Shown here one piece after another: positions 32,667-45,578 of a stretch of DNA of 64,000 nt. The translations under genes were made by a program, and so were the position numbers. The notes beneath the pieces are model-generated. The model saw only the letters and a program-made list of their open reading frames with translations, made no database searches and had not been told where the DNA came from. The stretch is from Xiphias gladius (taxonomy: Eukaryota; Chordata; Actinopteri; Istiophoriformes; Xiphiidae): the NCBI RefSeq assembly GCF_016859285.1, contig NC_053414.1, positions 894,517 through 958,516 on the forward strand, in the 5' to 3' direction. The first letter of the stretch is position 1, and each line of letters starts with the position of its first letter.

Positions 32667-33599
32667 TAAATAACCATACAGTTTCTGTTCAGTTGAAGGA
32701 CCACATTCACTGACACAAGTGAAAACTTTAACCATTGGATGTGATTCCAAGTCCATAGGTTTGCACGGCAGCAGATAGATTACATGTTCATTTAAGTCCT
32801 TGGAAATTCATAACCTTGTGTTTTCATTATGTGAAACATGACGCAATCCACTATTACTGTGGGAAAAAAATGGCTTAATGTCCATACTCATCAGATTATC
32901 ATGAAATACTTCTATATGATTCCAATTTCAGTTTTTCTCTGAATTACAGTTCGTCTGCTTCTTTCCACTATTCAATGTCGCACTTTGATTCCCTAAAAAC
33001 ATCTTTATTCAGCTGACACTTTTATCGAGAAAAGCTCACAATGCGGATGAGCTTCTAACTTTCTCTCTGACTGATCATTTTACAGGTAAATTTATCTGAA
33101 ATCACAGCACAGTCGTTGTCTTTAACTTAAGTGTCTGGTGATTCTGTCAGACGACGTCCTGGTTACGAAACCAGGATTTTAGCAGCAGAGCAGCAGCTTG
33201 GAAGTGACTGCTGGTTAACATGTCGTCTCAATGGGCCACGTTTCAGTCACTGTTTCATACTTGTTCCGTCGTCTGACAACAGAAACAGAAAAACATGTAA
33301 ATGAGAACGGCTTCATTGGGAATTCAGCTGCATTAAATTACTGTATATGTGAGCACAGACAGTAGGACAGAAGTAAACAGATAAAGGGTGATTTAACTGC
33401 TTTCCTGCCTTTACTCACATCTCCAAGAACCGGTGTGGTTTTACTGCTCTAATATTGATTTTCATACAATTACATAATTTGTTCAGGTAATAAAAAGCTA
33501 CCATCTTAATACAGACCAACAAGTGACAGTTTTTACAAATGGAAGTCCTGATTGTGTTGCGTATTGTTATACACATGCACTTTTCTCGGTTCTTGATCC
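32667..33599. repeat. Module S4, second part
   Basis: Resumes homology to 14930-15500 (GTGATTCCAAGTC, GGTTTGCA, then TTCAGCTGACACTTTTATC). Also contains the 240-bp repeat at 33150-33390 shared with 2790-3030. No gene. Confidence 0.6.
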
Positions 33600-33879
33600 A
33601 TTGTTTTCTGACGTGCTGACGTGCTGAGGTAAGCGTATTGTCTCATTTCCAGTTGCCAGCTTCCGTGTGACTGGTAGCGAGTTTTACTGCTCTGCCTCTA
33701 CCCAGTTAATTTTGCTATTTTTCTTCATTACAGCAGCCAATTACCCGCTCTACGTTTAAACGTACATTAGTTCTGCTTAAGCCCTCTTAGCTCTCTCTTT
33801 CTTCTAGCGACTTCCTCGCTACTGTACAGTTGTTTACACGCTTCTACATCCACTAGTTACTTTAGCTTAGCAGTTAGCG

Positions 33880-34740
33880 ATGGTTTCTCACTCTCCCGCT
33901 CTGTCTTGCTCGGTGTGTCACATGTTTAGTTATTCCTCTGCCTCCTTTAGCGATAATGGTACGTGTAATAAACGTAGTTTATTTGCAGTGATGGAGGCGA
34001 GGCTTAGTCAATTGGAACCATGGCTCCGCACCATGGAAACCAAATCGTTAACTGCTGCTGTTAGCCAGCCCCCATTAGCCGGTACGAGCCAACCCAGTCT
34101 AGCTCCCTCTCTCCCCCCGGCAGCTCCCGAGCAGCCGGGAAGCCAGGGCGGCTGGGTGAATGTCCGTAACAAGAAGCGTAGCCCTAAGCAGAAGCCCGTG
34201 GTTCACCACCAACCAGTTAACGTTTCAAACAGATACTCCCCACTCAGCGACACTCTCGCTGAGAAACCAATTCTGGTTATTGGCAGCTCTATCTTGAGAA
34301 ACGTGAAGTTAGCGACATCGACGACCATAGTCAAATGTATTCCCGGGGCCAGAGCGGGCGACGTTGAATCCTACTTAAAACTGCTGGCTAAGGATAAATG
34401 TAAATATAGTAAGATTGTTATTCACGTCTGTGGTAATGATACCTGATCACGCCAATCGGAGGTTACAAAAATTAATGCAGAGTCGGTGTTTACATTTCCA
34501 AAGACAATGTCGGACTCCGTAGTTTTCTCCGGGCCCCTGCCTAATCTGACCAGCAATGACATGTATAACTGCTGGCTGTCGAGGTGGTGTCCACCAAACA
34601 ACGTGGGCTTTGTAGATAACTGGCGGACTTTTGGGGGAAGACCCGGTCTGATCAGGAGAGACGGCATACATCCCACTTTGGATGGAGAAGCTCTCATATC
34701 TAGAAATCTGACCGAGTTTATTAGTAGACCAAAACCATGA
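33880..34740 (+). pseudogene. LINE ORF1 with SGNH/GDSL-type esterase domain
   Basis: The frame opens with [10 protein letters not shown] and a proline-rich linker. The esterase-like domain starts at about residue 131: VIGSSILRN (nucleophile block), then VIHVCGNDT (block III type). A TGA at 34444 ends that frame. The domain continues at 34486-34740 with GLIRRDGIHPTLDG, carrying the Asp-x-x-His pair. ORF1 esterases are known from L2/CR1 LINEs of fish. Broken by at least one stop or frameshift. Confidence 0.8.
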
Positions 34741-34949
34741 CAACCCAGAGTTGAGATCGGGAGGCAGAGTTGCAGTCTTACAGGCTTCTCTGTGCTTCCA
34801 TTACAGCAGTCACCCACCCAAACCCCCATAGAGACTGTGTCTGCCCCCGACCACCTAAACTAATTAACTCAAAAAGAAACAGAAGAGGAGTTGTACACAG
34901 AAACCTCATACAAATTAAGACCACCTCTGCAGAAGTACAAAAAAAGAAG

Positions 34950-37140
34950 GAGAATTAAATGTGGACTCTTAAACATTAGATCGCTCCAATCCAAAGTCAG
35001 ATAGTAAATGATCTAGTATCAGATCATTATATTGATATATTTAGTCTCACTGAAACCTGGCTGTGTCATGATGATTTAGTTAGCCTAAATGCCTAAATTA
35101 CACACTATGAGGCAGAAATGTCTTTTCTAGATGTCTGTCTGACAGTGCTGTAGCTAAATTTAAGGAACTGATTCCATCAGCACTTAATTCACTTCCGTGT
35201 TTCAATATAACAGAGGACTCCTATGCTAACTTTAGTCCCTCCCAAATTGACCATCTTGTTGATATTGCTGCAGGTTCAATGAGAATGACACTCGACTCCA
35301 TTGCCCCTCTAAAAAAGAAGATAATAAAACAAAGGAGGTTAGCTCCATGGTTTAGCTCCCAAACCCGTATATTAAAGTAAACTAGGCGAAAACTTGAAAG
35401 GATATGGCGTTCTACCACTTGCTTCCCACTTAGCCTGGCATGATAGTCTTAAAACATATAGGAAGGCCCTCTGTAATGCCAGAACAGCCTATAACTCAAT
35501 TTATTAGAGGAAAACAAAAACAACCCTAGGTTTCTTTTCAGCACTGTAGCCAGGCTGACAGAGAGTCATAGCTTCATTGATCCATGTATTCCTATAGCTC
35601 TCAGTAGTGACGATTTCATGAGCTTCTTTAATGATAAAATTCTAACTATTGGAGACAAAGTTCACCACCTCTGGCACCAACTTATCTTCAAACACAGGAG
35701 CCTTAGAAACAGCTGCAAAACCTGATGTATAATTAGACAGTTTCTCCCATCAACCTTCACCAATAACCTCAACAATGTCTTCATCTAAACCATCAACCTG
35801 TCTCTTAGAACCCATCCCAACTAGCCTGCTTAGGGAAGTTATACCCTTAGTGAGCACGTCTTTACTAGATATAATCAATATGTCTTTATGAACAGGCTAT
35901 GTACCACAGTCCTTTAAAACAGCTGTAATTAAACCTCTACTTAAAAAGCCTACTCTTGATCCAGATGTCTTAGCCAACTATAGACCCATGTCTAACCTTC
36001 CCTGTCTCTCTAAGATCCTTGAGAAAGCTGTCGCCAACCAGTTGTGTGACTTTTTACATGATAATAGTTTATTTGAGGATTTTCAGTCAGGATTTAGAGT
36101 GCATCATAGCACAGAGACAGCACTGGTGAAAGGTACAAATGACCTTTTTACTGCATCGGACAAAGAACTTGTCTCTGTACTTGTCTTGTTAGACCTTAGT
36201 GCTGCATTTGATACCATTTACCATCATATCCTATTACAGAGACTGGAACATTTAATTTGCTTTAAGGGAACCGCTCTAAGCTGGTTTAGGTCCTGTCTAT
36301 CAGATCGATTTCAGTTTGTGCATTTTAACGATTAATCCTCCGTATACTCAAAGGTTAGTCACGGAGTTCCACAAGGTTCTGTGCTTGGACCAGTTCTATT
36401 CACCTTATATATGTTTCCTTTAGGCCGTATTAGGAAACACTCCATAAACTTTAATTGCTATGCTGATGATAACCAAATGTACTTGTCACTGAAACCCGGT
36501 GAAACCAATCAGTTAACAAAACTTCAAACATGCCTTAAGGAAATAAAGACCTGGATGACCAGCAACTTTCTGCTCTTAAACTCAGACAAAACTGAAGTTA
36601 TTCTGCTTGGCCCCCAACACCTCAGAAACACCTTCTCTAATGATAAAGTTACTCTGGAGAGCTTTGCTCATTCTCCGCACCACTGTTAGGACTCTGGGAG
36701 AGATGTCTTTGATCAGGATATGTCCTTTAACTCCCACATAAAACACACTTCAAGGACTTCCTTTTTTCACCTACGTATCATTGCAAAAATCAGGCACATC
36801 CCATCACCCTACTCAAAAAGACGCTGAAAAACTAGTCCATGCTTTTGCTACCGCTTGGCTGCTTTTTAGTAATTCCTAATTATCAGGCCGTCCCAACAAA
36901 TCTTTAAATATGCTCCAGCTGATCCAGAACGCTGCAGCACGAGTACTAACAGGAAATAGGAAAAGAGATCACATTTCTCCCATGTTAGCTTCTCTGCATT
37001 GGCTCGCTGTAAATTCCAGATTAGGATCAGGCTCCTCTACTGTGGAACCATCTTCCAGTTTTGGTCCAGGAGGCAGACGTTCTCTCAACGCTTAAGAGTA
37101 GGCTTAAAACCTTCCTTTTTTATAAAGCTTATAGTCAGGG
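34950..37140 (+). pseudogene. LINE ORF2 remnants (endonuclease, reverse transcriptase)
   Basis: Short endonuclease-like traces (LLNIRSLQSK near 34967) are followed by many stops. The RT domain is readable at 35940-36335 ([26 protein letters not shown]) and 36381-36689 (MLGPVLFTLY, YADDNQMY active-site box). The C-terminal LQLIQNAAARVLT and LHWLAV lie at 36910-37010. Several frameshifts, and the C-terminal region is shortened. Confidence 0.82.
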
Positions 37141-37830
37141 CTGGCTCAGGCTGGTCTTGAACCATCCCCTAGTTATGCTGCTGTAGGCCTAGACTGACGG
37201 GTGACTTCCCATGATGCACCAAGCTCCCCTCTCCTCCTTTTCCTCTCCATCTGCACGCATTCATATGGCATCGGTGCTCGTTACTAACTTGTCTTCTCCT
37301 CTCTCTCGTAGTTTTGTCCTTTCTGGTCTCTCTCCTCTCTCCTCCTGTCGCTCTCTGCAGGTATTTCTGCCCCTGGTTCTGCAGAGTCTGGATCTGTGAT
37401 TGCAAACCACCTACTGCCCCCTGCTTCAAATATTATGATTATCATCTATTATCATTAATTATAATAATATCTATTATTATTTAGTTTTATTAGTACTATT
37501 ATTCACCTTATTCTTATAATTATTAGTTTTATTATTAGTCTCATTATTGTTAAACGTCTTAATGTTATACGTCTACTGTGCTATGCCCCCCCCCCCTTCT
37601 CTCTCTCTCTCTCTAAACCCAGCCGGTTGGGGCAGACCCCCCCCCCCCCATTATGAACTGGGTTCTGTTCAAGGTTTCTACATGTTGAAAGGGAGGTTTT
37701 TCTCACCCCTGTCGCCAAGTGATGGGTCTCTGTAACAAGGAGTCTCTACTGCTCTACATGAAAAGTGACCTGAGATAACCTCTGTTATGATTTGGCTCCT
37801 ATATAAATAAAATTGAATTGAATTGAATTT

Positions 37831-38210
37831 TCTAATTTATAATACTGTGAATAAAAAGTATAACATTAAACATATTAGACTATTACATGTGATGACCACT
37901 CGAATTTACGCAAATATATAGCTTTCATCAATTAATTCCTTGTATCACATTTCGTCAGTTGGGCAGCCTCACAAATATAATTAATGTACAAATATGAATT
38001 TGAAGTCTGTTAGATGTGAGAGGATTTGCTGTTGCAATTAGTTGGGACGTCTTATTGTTAATATCAATAACATCCCACAGCACCTCATTATCATCAGAGT
38101 CTGTGTTGTATAAAACAAGCGTTCCCTCATCCTGACTTTTATTTTTACTACCTGATTTTCTGTTTTTTGCTTTTATTACCAGTAATAAGATTCTAGACTG
38201 GATCATAAGA
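37831..38210. other. Remainder of a diverged S module
   Basis: Diverged homologue of 15590-15850 (GTTCAGTTGGGCAGTATCAC versus CGTCAGTTGGGCAGCCTCAC). No gene. Confidence 0.5.
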
Positions 38211-39279
38211 AACCACTGAAGTTAAAGTGTGTGTGACTCCCTCTAGTGGATGTTGTTGAGTATTCTGCTGTCTTTGCTCCAAAGGTTTTTGTACAGAGTT
38301 CTGGTGTTTCCTGATGTTTTTAAAAAATAATATGATGCAAAGGAATCATGTTAATAGAAAATGAGAGGACCCAGGATTGTACCCTGTGGTACCCCACAAG
38401 AAATCACATCCTGAGAAAATAACAGAGAAACTTCTTTTAGAAAGATGAGAATTAAATCCATTGACACAGTCCTCCCATAAAAAACAACCATATAAGTCGT
38501 CTGTGCAGCAGCTTATTATGACCTATAGTTGTGTTTTATCGATAGGCGACCTCTTGTGGTGGTACTAATTATAATTGGAGCAGAAGAGGAAGTCAGCTGA
38601 CGCTGCATAAAGAGTGACAAAGTCCACATAGGGAAGAGGTTTAGGTGTAAGGATGGGTCCACAATCTTAACTGCGTGGTTATTATTGTGACCATGATGAC
38701 AAAGGTGCGGTACACCTGCCGCTGCAGGAACACTCTTTAATGAGACGCTGCTATGGTTCAAAAGGGGACCAAAAACCTATATGGTCGCTCAGGCTTGAGG
38801 ACTTGTTAAATCCATCAAAACAAGAGGAAGCTGCTGATGTGATCTATCAGCAGCTTTGATCTATGAAATATTTAATGTGACCGTACACATATAAAGATGA
38901 CCTAAATATGATTATTTCAATTGTCAAATATTAGTATTTTTCAATTGTTTATTCATATTTAAAATTGTTTTTCATTTCCGCAGATGTGAATATGTTAGAA
39001 ATTCACAAAAATATTCTCCCTACACAGATGAATTTGAGCTCTATTAGATATCAGAGTATTAACTGTTACACTCAGTTATTAATAATAAGCCACAAAACAT
39101 TATTATCATCAGAGTTTATATCGTATGAAACAAGTTTTTTATCTTTAATTCTTCATTTTCTGTTGTTTTTATCACCAGTACATAGAATCTAGACTGGATC
39201 ATAAGAAACCAGTGAAGTTTAACAGTGTGTGACTCCCTCTAGTGGATGTTGTGGAGTATTCTGTTGTCTTTGCTCCAAA
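38211..39279. repeat. Module R2: V-less signal relic and downstream flank of A5
   Basis: Copy of 16021-17090: the orphan signal at 38284-38313, RT scrap at 38314-38430, the same 81-codon ORF (38516-38761) with identical translation. Confidence 0.75.
38284..38313 (-). other. Orphan RSS (nonamer and truncated spacer)
   Basis: Same breakpoint as 16125, next to the RT scrap. Confidence 0.8.
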
Positions 39280-39317
39280 GGTTTTTGTACAGAGTTCTGG
39301 TGTTTCCTGTCACTGTG
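39280..39317 (-). other. RSS of A5, 22-bp spacer
   Basis: Heptamer 39311-39317, nonamer 39280-39288. Confidence 0.93.
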
Positions 39318-39770
39318 GGCCTCACAGCACAGTAGTACACAGCAGAGTCAGTCATTTTAGCAGAGGAAATGGTCATGTTGATTTGGTTTTTCTCCACTTT
39401 AATCTTCAGTCCAGGGACTGGATTGTTCACTCCTGTTCCTGAACTAGAGTCAGAGATGAGGAACTCTGGTGGTTTTCCTGGATATTGTCGATACCAGAAG
39501 AAATAATCACCAGGTGAAAGTTTGGAGTATGTGTAGGACAGAGTAACAGTGCTGCCTTCTGAACTGAACTCTTCATTGTTGACTGGAGTCAGATCTTCAC
39601 AGTTGATGCCTGAAGGAAAAATAACTGTTATTTGATGATGTAAAAGTCTCAGTGAACAGTTCACATTCAGATGTTGATGGAATAAACTTTTGTTGTGCTG
39701 CATAATCTAACATACCTGTTAGAGTGGAGAAAAACAGTAGAGAGATTCCAGAATAATGCAGTGACAGCAT
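39318..39770 (-). CDS. TRAV: T-cell receptor alpha/delta V segment, family A (A5)
   Basis: Leader exon 39716-39770 (MLSLHYSGISLLFFSTLT), V exon 39318-39609. Starts GINCEDLTP. CDR1 is SKLSPGDYFF as in A3; CDR2 (SDSSSGTGVNNP) and FR3 (KVEKNQINMTISSAKMTDS) are as in A2; it ends VYYCAVRP. Cys23 is Tyr; Trp41 and Cys104 are present. No stops, signal intact. Confidence 0.9.
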
Positions 39771-41640
39771 GTTGAATACAGGTAATGTTTGTGGTTTGTG
39801 TATTGAACTCTGCTGAATATGGAAGTTCCTCTCTCTTCTATAGGTCAGTAACAGCTCAGCTCCTCCCTGAATCTTCATGTCTCCATAGATCTTTATTTTC
39901 CTGTTAACAGACTGGTCGCAGCAGGTTGTTTCAGCTGTAAAAAGGATGTCAGATTCTGATTCACTCAGCTGAGAGAAGTTCGGCAACACCAGCTCTCACC
40001 TTTTCATAAAGAGGCTAAAAGTCCTGCTGCCAACATAACAGGTTCTTAATGGAAGGTACAAATATTTAATATAATGTTTATGTTTTATGAGAAATTTCAC
40101 CCAACAGTAGCATCAAATAGAAAATGAGAGGATCTAGGACTGAACCTTGTGGTACACCACCAGACGTTACAACCAGAGCGGACAGAGAAACTCTTATACC
40201 AAAGGGGAGAAATTAAATCAATCAAGATGTGAAGCTGTGAAGCTCCAACCAGTTTATGAAGAAGCTTGATTCAAATTGTGTGATCTGTCACTTGTGGAGT
40301 TCAAACTGAGAAGGATCAGTTGATTTTACATATTATTGCTTCAAACAACCACAAATTCCACATAGCGTGTGTCCAAAGATTTTCAGGTATTCAGCTGACA
40401 TTCTTATCCAGAACAGCTCCTGAGAAGCTTGAACGTCTGTTTTGTATTAACACAGAAACAGTTTGTCTCTTCCTGCATTAGTCATAGTTTGGTTCCTCTC
40501 TAAATCTGTTTCTTCATGAACTCATAGCTCAACAAAAGGGAGCTAATTGGTCTTAATCTTTTACTCACTGATAAAAGTGAAAACTTTAACCATGGGATGT
40601 GATTCCAAGTCAATAGGTTTGCATGGCAGCAGATAGATTACATGTACATTTAAGTCCTTGGAAATCCATAACATTGTGTTTCATTAGTGTGAAAAAATTG
40701 TAATCCACTGTCATGGAGGGAGAAATGATGGCTGTATTTCCAGTGCACAACAGTTTATTGTGAAACATCTATATAGGATTACAATTTTTCTCCGATTTAC
40801 AATTTTCAGCGTCTCTCTACTGGTTCCAAAAGTTCATTGTTGCACTTTGATCCCCAGAAACATCTTTATTCAGCTGATACTTTTATCCAAAAAAGTTCAT
40901 AACATGGAGCTTGAACATGTAAACATGTGAATCTGTTTTTTATTGTTAAAGTTTGCTACTTTTCTTTAACGCTGTCACTTTTATTCCTCTGGAACTCTTT
41001 TCCTGTCTTTACTCACAGCTCCAACAAATGGTGTGTTTTTACTGCTCTAATATTGATATTGATCAAACTACATAATTTATTCAGGTAATAAAAAGCCAAT
41101 ATCTTAACACAAATTAACTACTGATGGTTTTTTCTTACCTTTACATACATACATTTACAATAAATAGTGATACAAATAGAAAGTCTAACAGTAAATTTGG
41201 CACACTATTATGTATGGTAACCACATTGTTTAGATATTAAAAGAATTTTACTCAACTATATTGTTTTCATTGTTTGAGTTTAATTGTTGTTTTAATCATA
41301 TTTGTTCAGTTGGGCAGTATCACAAAGAAATAAACCTAGAAAAATGAATCTGAGGTTCGTTACAAGTCAGAGGATCTGCTGTTACACTTAGTTATGATGA
41401 CTCATTGATTAAATGTATAATATCCCACAAAACCTCAGTCTGTTAGAGTTTGTGTCGTATGAAACAAAACTTTCCCCCATTCTAAGCCTTTGTCTTTAAT
41501 TCTTCATTTTCTGGAGGAAGGGGGGATCTGCAGAAACTTCACCTGAATGAATCTGTAGAGAAACAACTGTCTGAAGAGTCAAAAAGTTTCAAAAGCTTCT
41601 TCTGTTTAATCACCAGCACAAAGAATCTAGACTGGATCAT
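39771..41640. repeat. Module S2: upstream region of A5
   Basis: Near-identical to 14160-16020, plus an insert CATAGCGTGTGTCCAA near 40362 that 52787 shares and 14752 lacks. RT scrap at 40125-40190. No gene. Confidence 0.7.
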
Positions 41641-42713
41641 AAGAAACCAGTGAAGTTTAACAGTGTGTGACTCCCTCTAGTGGATGTTGAGTAGTATTCT
41701 GTTGTCTTTGCTCCAAAGGTTTTTGTACAGAGTTCTGGTGTTTCCTGATGTTTTTAAAAAATAATATGATGCAAAGGAATCATGTTAATAGAAAATGAGA
41801 GGACCCAGGATTGTACCCTGTGGTACCCCACAAGAAATCACATCCTGAGAAAATAACAGAGAAACTTCTTTTAGAAAGATGAGAATTAAATCCATTGACA
41901 CAGTCCTCCCATAAAAAACAACCATATAAGTCGTCTGTGCAGCAGCTTATTATGACCTATAGTTGTGTTTTATAGATAGGCGACCTCTTGTGGTGGTACT
42001 AATTATAATTGGAGCAGAAGAGGAAGTCAGCTGACGCTGCATAAAGAGTGACAAAGTCCACATAGGGAAGAGGTTTAGGTGTAAGGATGGGTCCACAATC
42101 TTAACTGCGTGGTTATTATTGTGACCATGATGACAAAGGTGCGGTACACCTGCCGCTGCAGGAACACTCTTTAATGAGACGCTGCTATGGTTCAAAAGGG
42201 GACCAAAAACCTATATGGTCGCTCAGGCTTGAGGACTTGTTAAATCCATCAAAACAAGAGGAAGCTGCTGATGTGATCTATCAGCAGCTTTGATCTAGGA
42301 AATATTTAATGTGACCGTACACATATAAAGATGACCTAAATATGATTATTTCAATTGTCAAATATTAGTATTTTTCAATTGTTTATTCATATTTAAAATT
42401 GTTTTTCATTTCCGCAGATGTGAATATGTTAGAAATTCACAAAAATATTCTCCCTACACAGATGAATTTGAGCTCTATTAGATGTCAGAGTATTAACTGT
42501 TACACTCAGTTATTTATAATAAGCCACAAAACATTATTATCATCAGAGTTTATATCGTATGAAACAAGTTTTTTATCTTTAATTCTTCATTTTCTGTTGT
42601 TTTTATCACCAGTACATAGAATCTAGACTGGATCATAAGAAACCAGTGAAGTTTAACAGTGTGTGACTCCCTCTAGTGGATGTTGGGGAGTATTCTGTTG
42701 TCTTTGCTCCAAA
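41641..42713. repeat. Module R3: V-less signal relic and downstream flank of C3
   Basis: Copy of 16021-17090; orphan signal 41718-41747, RT scrap 41748-41860, 81-codon ORF 41950-42195 (one synonymous change). Confidence 0.75.
41718..41747 (-). other. Orphan RSS (nonamer and truncated spacer)
   Basis: Same breakpoint as 16125. Confidence 0.8.
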
Positions 42714-42751
42714 GGTTTTTGTACAGAGTTCTGGTGTTTCCTGTCACTGTG
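42714..42751 (-). other. RSS of C3, 22-bp spacer
   Basis: Heptamer 42745-42751, nonamer 42714-42722. Confidence 0.93.
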
Positions 42752-43197
42752 GGCCTCAAAGCACAGTAGTACACAGCAGAGTCAGACAGCTGAAGCTTCT
42801 GGATCTTCAGAGGAACTGATCTTGAGGCGGAATTCAGAGTGGATGAAAATCTCTCCCTGAACTCATCGGCTGTGATCCCTTCATCCAGATTAATGCGGCT
42901 CAGGATGAACTTGGGGCTGTTGTTTCCATCCTGTTTGTACCAGAAGAGATAATTACTCGCGGAACTGCTGTTATATAGACAGTCAAGTGTTACTGCCTCT
43001 CCTTCAGTAGCAGTCACATCTCTTTTTGGTGGCAGCACGTTGTCTTTTTGTGCTCTGCATTCTGTAAAACACCAACAAACGGTATCAGTGTGCTGTCAGA
43101 GAATCGTCTCAGTGTTGGATCGATATCAGAGAAACTGAGTTGTGTTCATACCAAGGCACATAGCAGCCAGCAGCACTGAGATGAGCAGAGGCGTCAT
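42752..43197 (-). CDS. TRAV: T-cell receptor alpha/delta V segment, family C (C3)
   Basis: Leader exon 43152-43197, V exon 42752-43061. CDR1 and CDR2 as in C1 (NSSSASNY, INLDEGIT), but FR3 as in C2 ([13 protein letters not shown]), and the end is VYYCALRP as in A1. The FR3 sequon NST of C1 and C2 is lost (NSA). All hallmark residues present and the frame is open; predicted functional. Confidence 0.93.
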
Positions 43198-44124
43198 ATC
43201 TGCAGTGTTGAGTCGCTGTGAGCTACAGCAAGTATAACGAAGGCTGTGAAGTCTCTGTTTAGTCTTCATCAACACTAAGTTGGTGGACTAGAAGGAGCCT
43301 GATCACAGTGACAGGGCTCATTCACAGCCCTCTGTTACCCCCCCTACTGACAACTTTACACTCAACACAGTTTTGTAATGCTCTGCTTTCCTACCTTAAC
43401 TTGTCTTGTATGAAGTCATCATTTGGAAATTTGAGGTGACGCTCGCTTCTCTTTAAATAACAAATTGACTAATTGTTGTGTGAACCTGCCTTTAATATCT
43501 TTTATCAGAAAGATCACAGGTAAACTGAGGGTTAATATTTGATCATCATGTGACTTTTTATGTTCTTTTCAGAGTGTTTTTTCTCTTGAGGATGATTTGC
43601 CAGTTAAGTATCTGTTGGTCAAATACTAAGATGGCGGAGTTGTCGTGGAAGCTTAAATCAGCCAATGTTGAAACTTGGTAAAAACTTGAGCTGTTAAAGT
43701 TTGATTCTGCTGAGTTTTTCCTTCGATTTCAATGTCTGTAAAAATAAAGTACTGATGATTTCAGAGTTTTATTAGTTAATGCTTTAGTGTGTATTTGGGA
43801 TGTAACTCTACATGTTGCCAAGGACAGTGAACAATGGAAGCAGCTCATCGTGGCCTAATGACCCGCAGTGTATGAAGAGGATTAAGTGAGGACGTCATTG
43901 TCCATTTATTTGTTTTCCTGGTGTCTCGTGTTTGAAGCACCATCCAGTTGGTTCTTCATTGATGTTGATTTGCGGCTCATGTGAATCCTCCCACGGTGTT
44001 TCACTAGCAGCTGTCACCACAGTGACTCTGAGAAAACAGGAATGAGCAGAGTCCATCTGATATGAAGCTGTGGGTTGAATACCACTTCCCTCCTCTTTGA
44101 AGAGTAGTCAGATATCTGTGTTCA
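43198..44124. repeat. Module T3: upstream of C3, downstream of B4
   Basis: Copy of 17575-18509 with a short diverged patch near 43440-43490. No gene. Confidence 0.65.
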
Positions 44125-44163
44125 GGTTTTTGTACAGCCTCTTCTACACTTTGTATCACTGTG
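44125..44163 (-). other. 23-RSS of B4
   Basis: Heptamer 44157-44163, nonamer 44125-44133, spacer 23. Confidence 0.95.
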
Positions 44164-44771
44164 TCTCTAGAGCACAGTAGTAGAGGGCTGTGTCTGCCAG
44201 GGTTAGTCTGTTTATGGTCAGTTCAGTTGATGTATCTGTTGTTTGGGATTCGTATCGATTGTTAGGAATATATCCATAACTGGCCGATGATTTTGCTCCT
44301 TTCCGGAGTATAAACTGAGGTGCCTGAAGGTCAGAATGATGTCTGTACCAGTGAAGATAAACATAATCTCTGGTTGTCTCATAGACACATCTGAGTTTGA
44401 CAGATTCTCCTTCTCCTCCACTGACTTCATCTCTTACAGGAGAGATTGTGTCTCCAGCTATTAGTCCTGGAAAAAGTAGAGAAAATGAAGCCATGAGACT
44501 GACATTGTCCATGAGGCTGAGAGGAGAAGACAGTGGAAAATGTCACTGTACAGTTTTACTCTGTGGACAGAAACAACTCAACTGTAGCTGAGATCATAAC
44601 TGGATTATACAAAACTTCATGACAAAGACAGATTATTGTGCGTTTCCGACCATGAAGTTTTCTAAAATGGCGACAGGATATCAGGTTAATACATCAGGTT
44701 AAATGAGACACTCATTTGTTCCTAAACTCACCTATGAAGTGAGATAAAATCAAAAAGAGGTAAAGCAACAT
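44164..44771 (-). CDS. TRAV: T-cell receptor alpha/delta V segment, family B (B4)
   Basis: Leader exon 44732-44771, V exon 44164-44466. Cys23 (KLRCVYE), CDR1 TTRDYVY, Trp41 (HWYRHHSD), FR2 end QFILRKGAKS, CDR2 SSASYGY, end LYYCALE. Intact. CCAAT/GC pair upstream at 44935-44966. Confidence 0.93.
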
Positions 44772-45540
44772 GTCTTTGGAGTTGTTGAAGCCAAACAGAT
44801 GAACAATGTTCTTCCACTGCAGTAGAATGAAAAAACTAAACAGCCTCTCTGCTGCACAGCCCTTCTCCTCAACATCAAGCTGATTGAGCTTCTAGTTCCT
44901 CAAACATTTCTGCTCTGGAGACAGAAATGATCTCATTGGTTGAGGTGGACTCCAGTGGGCGGGGCCAGAGATAAACCTTTTTAGAGATTCTCTTCCTCCC
45001 AAAGTTCAGTTCAGTTTCAGCATCCAGAGCAGCTCTCTTGACTTTTCCTCATTCCACATCGTACAGTGAAGTAGAAGAAATGAAAATAAATCCCTGTGTT
45101 GTGGCTGTAACCGAGCTCCCCTCTCATATTATATTATCGCCTACACACTGCTCTAATGATTGTTAATGAGTGAAACTACAATGTAAGAATATAATCTGTG
45201 TCATGTAATGTCAAGAGGCGACTGTTCTCTTTTTGATCTTCATTTATACGATATGAAGAAAGTTGTATTACCCAGTACTGTACCCAGTAGGTACCAGGTA
45301 TTTAAATAATGTCTCTGTTCTTGTTTCTATAAATGCTGCCTCATCCACTGAGTTATCATCTCACAAAACCTCCTTATCATCAGAGTTTCATTGTTTCATG
45401 ATACAGCAAACACTTCATTTCTGCTGCTTTTTTCTTCGGTACATAGAATCTAGACTGGATCATAAGAAACCAGTGAAGTTTAACAGTGTGTGACTCCCTC
45501 TAGTGGATGTTGTGGAGTATTCTGTTGTCTTTGCTCCAAA
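44772..45540. repeat. Module P4: B4 upstream region and A6 downstream flank
   Basis: Like P2, including the extra 50 bp near 45099. No gene. Confidence 0.7.
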
Positions 45541-45578
45541 GGTTTTTGTACAGAGTTCTGGTGTTTCCTGTCACTGTG
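45541..45578 (-). other. RSS of A6, 22-bp spacer
   Basis: Heptamer 45572-45578, nonamer 45541-45549. Confidence 0.93.

Larger units (their letters stand above)
33600..37830 (+). mobile_element. L2/CR1-clade LINE, nearly full length but decayed
   Basis: Plus-strand element inserted in module S: flank homology stops near 33530 and resumes near 37840. It has an ORF1 with an esterase domain, an ORF2 with endonuclease traces and reverse transcriptase, a 3' UTR with poly-C (37586-37595, 37641-37650) and CT runs, and a tail of ATTGA repeats (37812-37829) typical of L2-type fish LINEs. The 5' end is estimated. Confidence 0.85.

Noticed and set aside
37586-37650. Poly-C and CT runs as a regulatory element
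   Set aside because: They lie in the 3' UTR of the L2-type LINE and are simple repeats.
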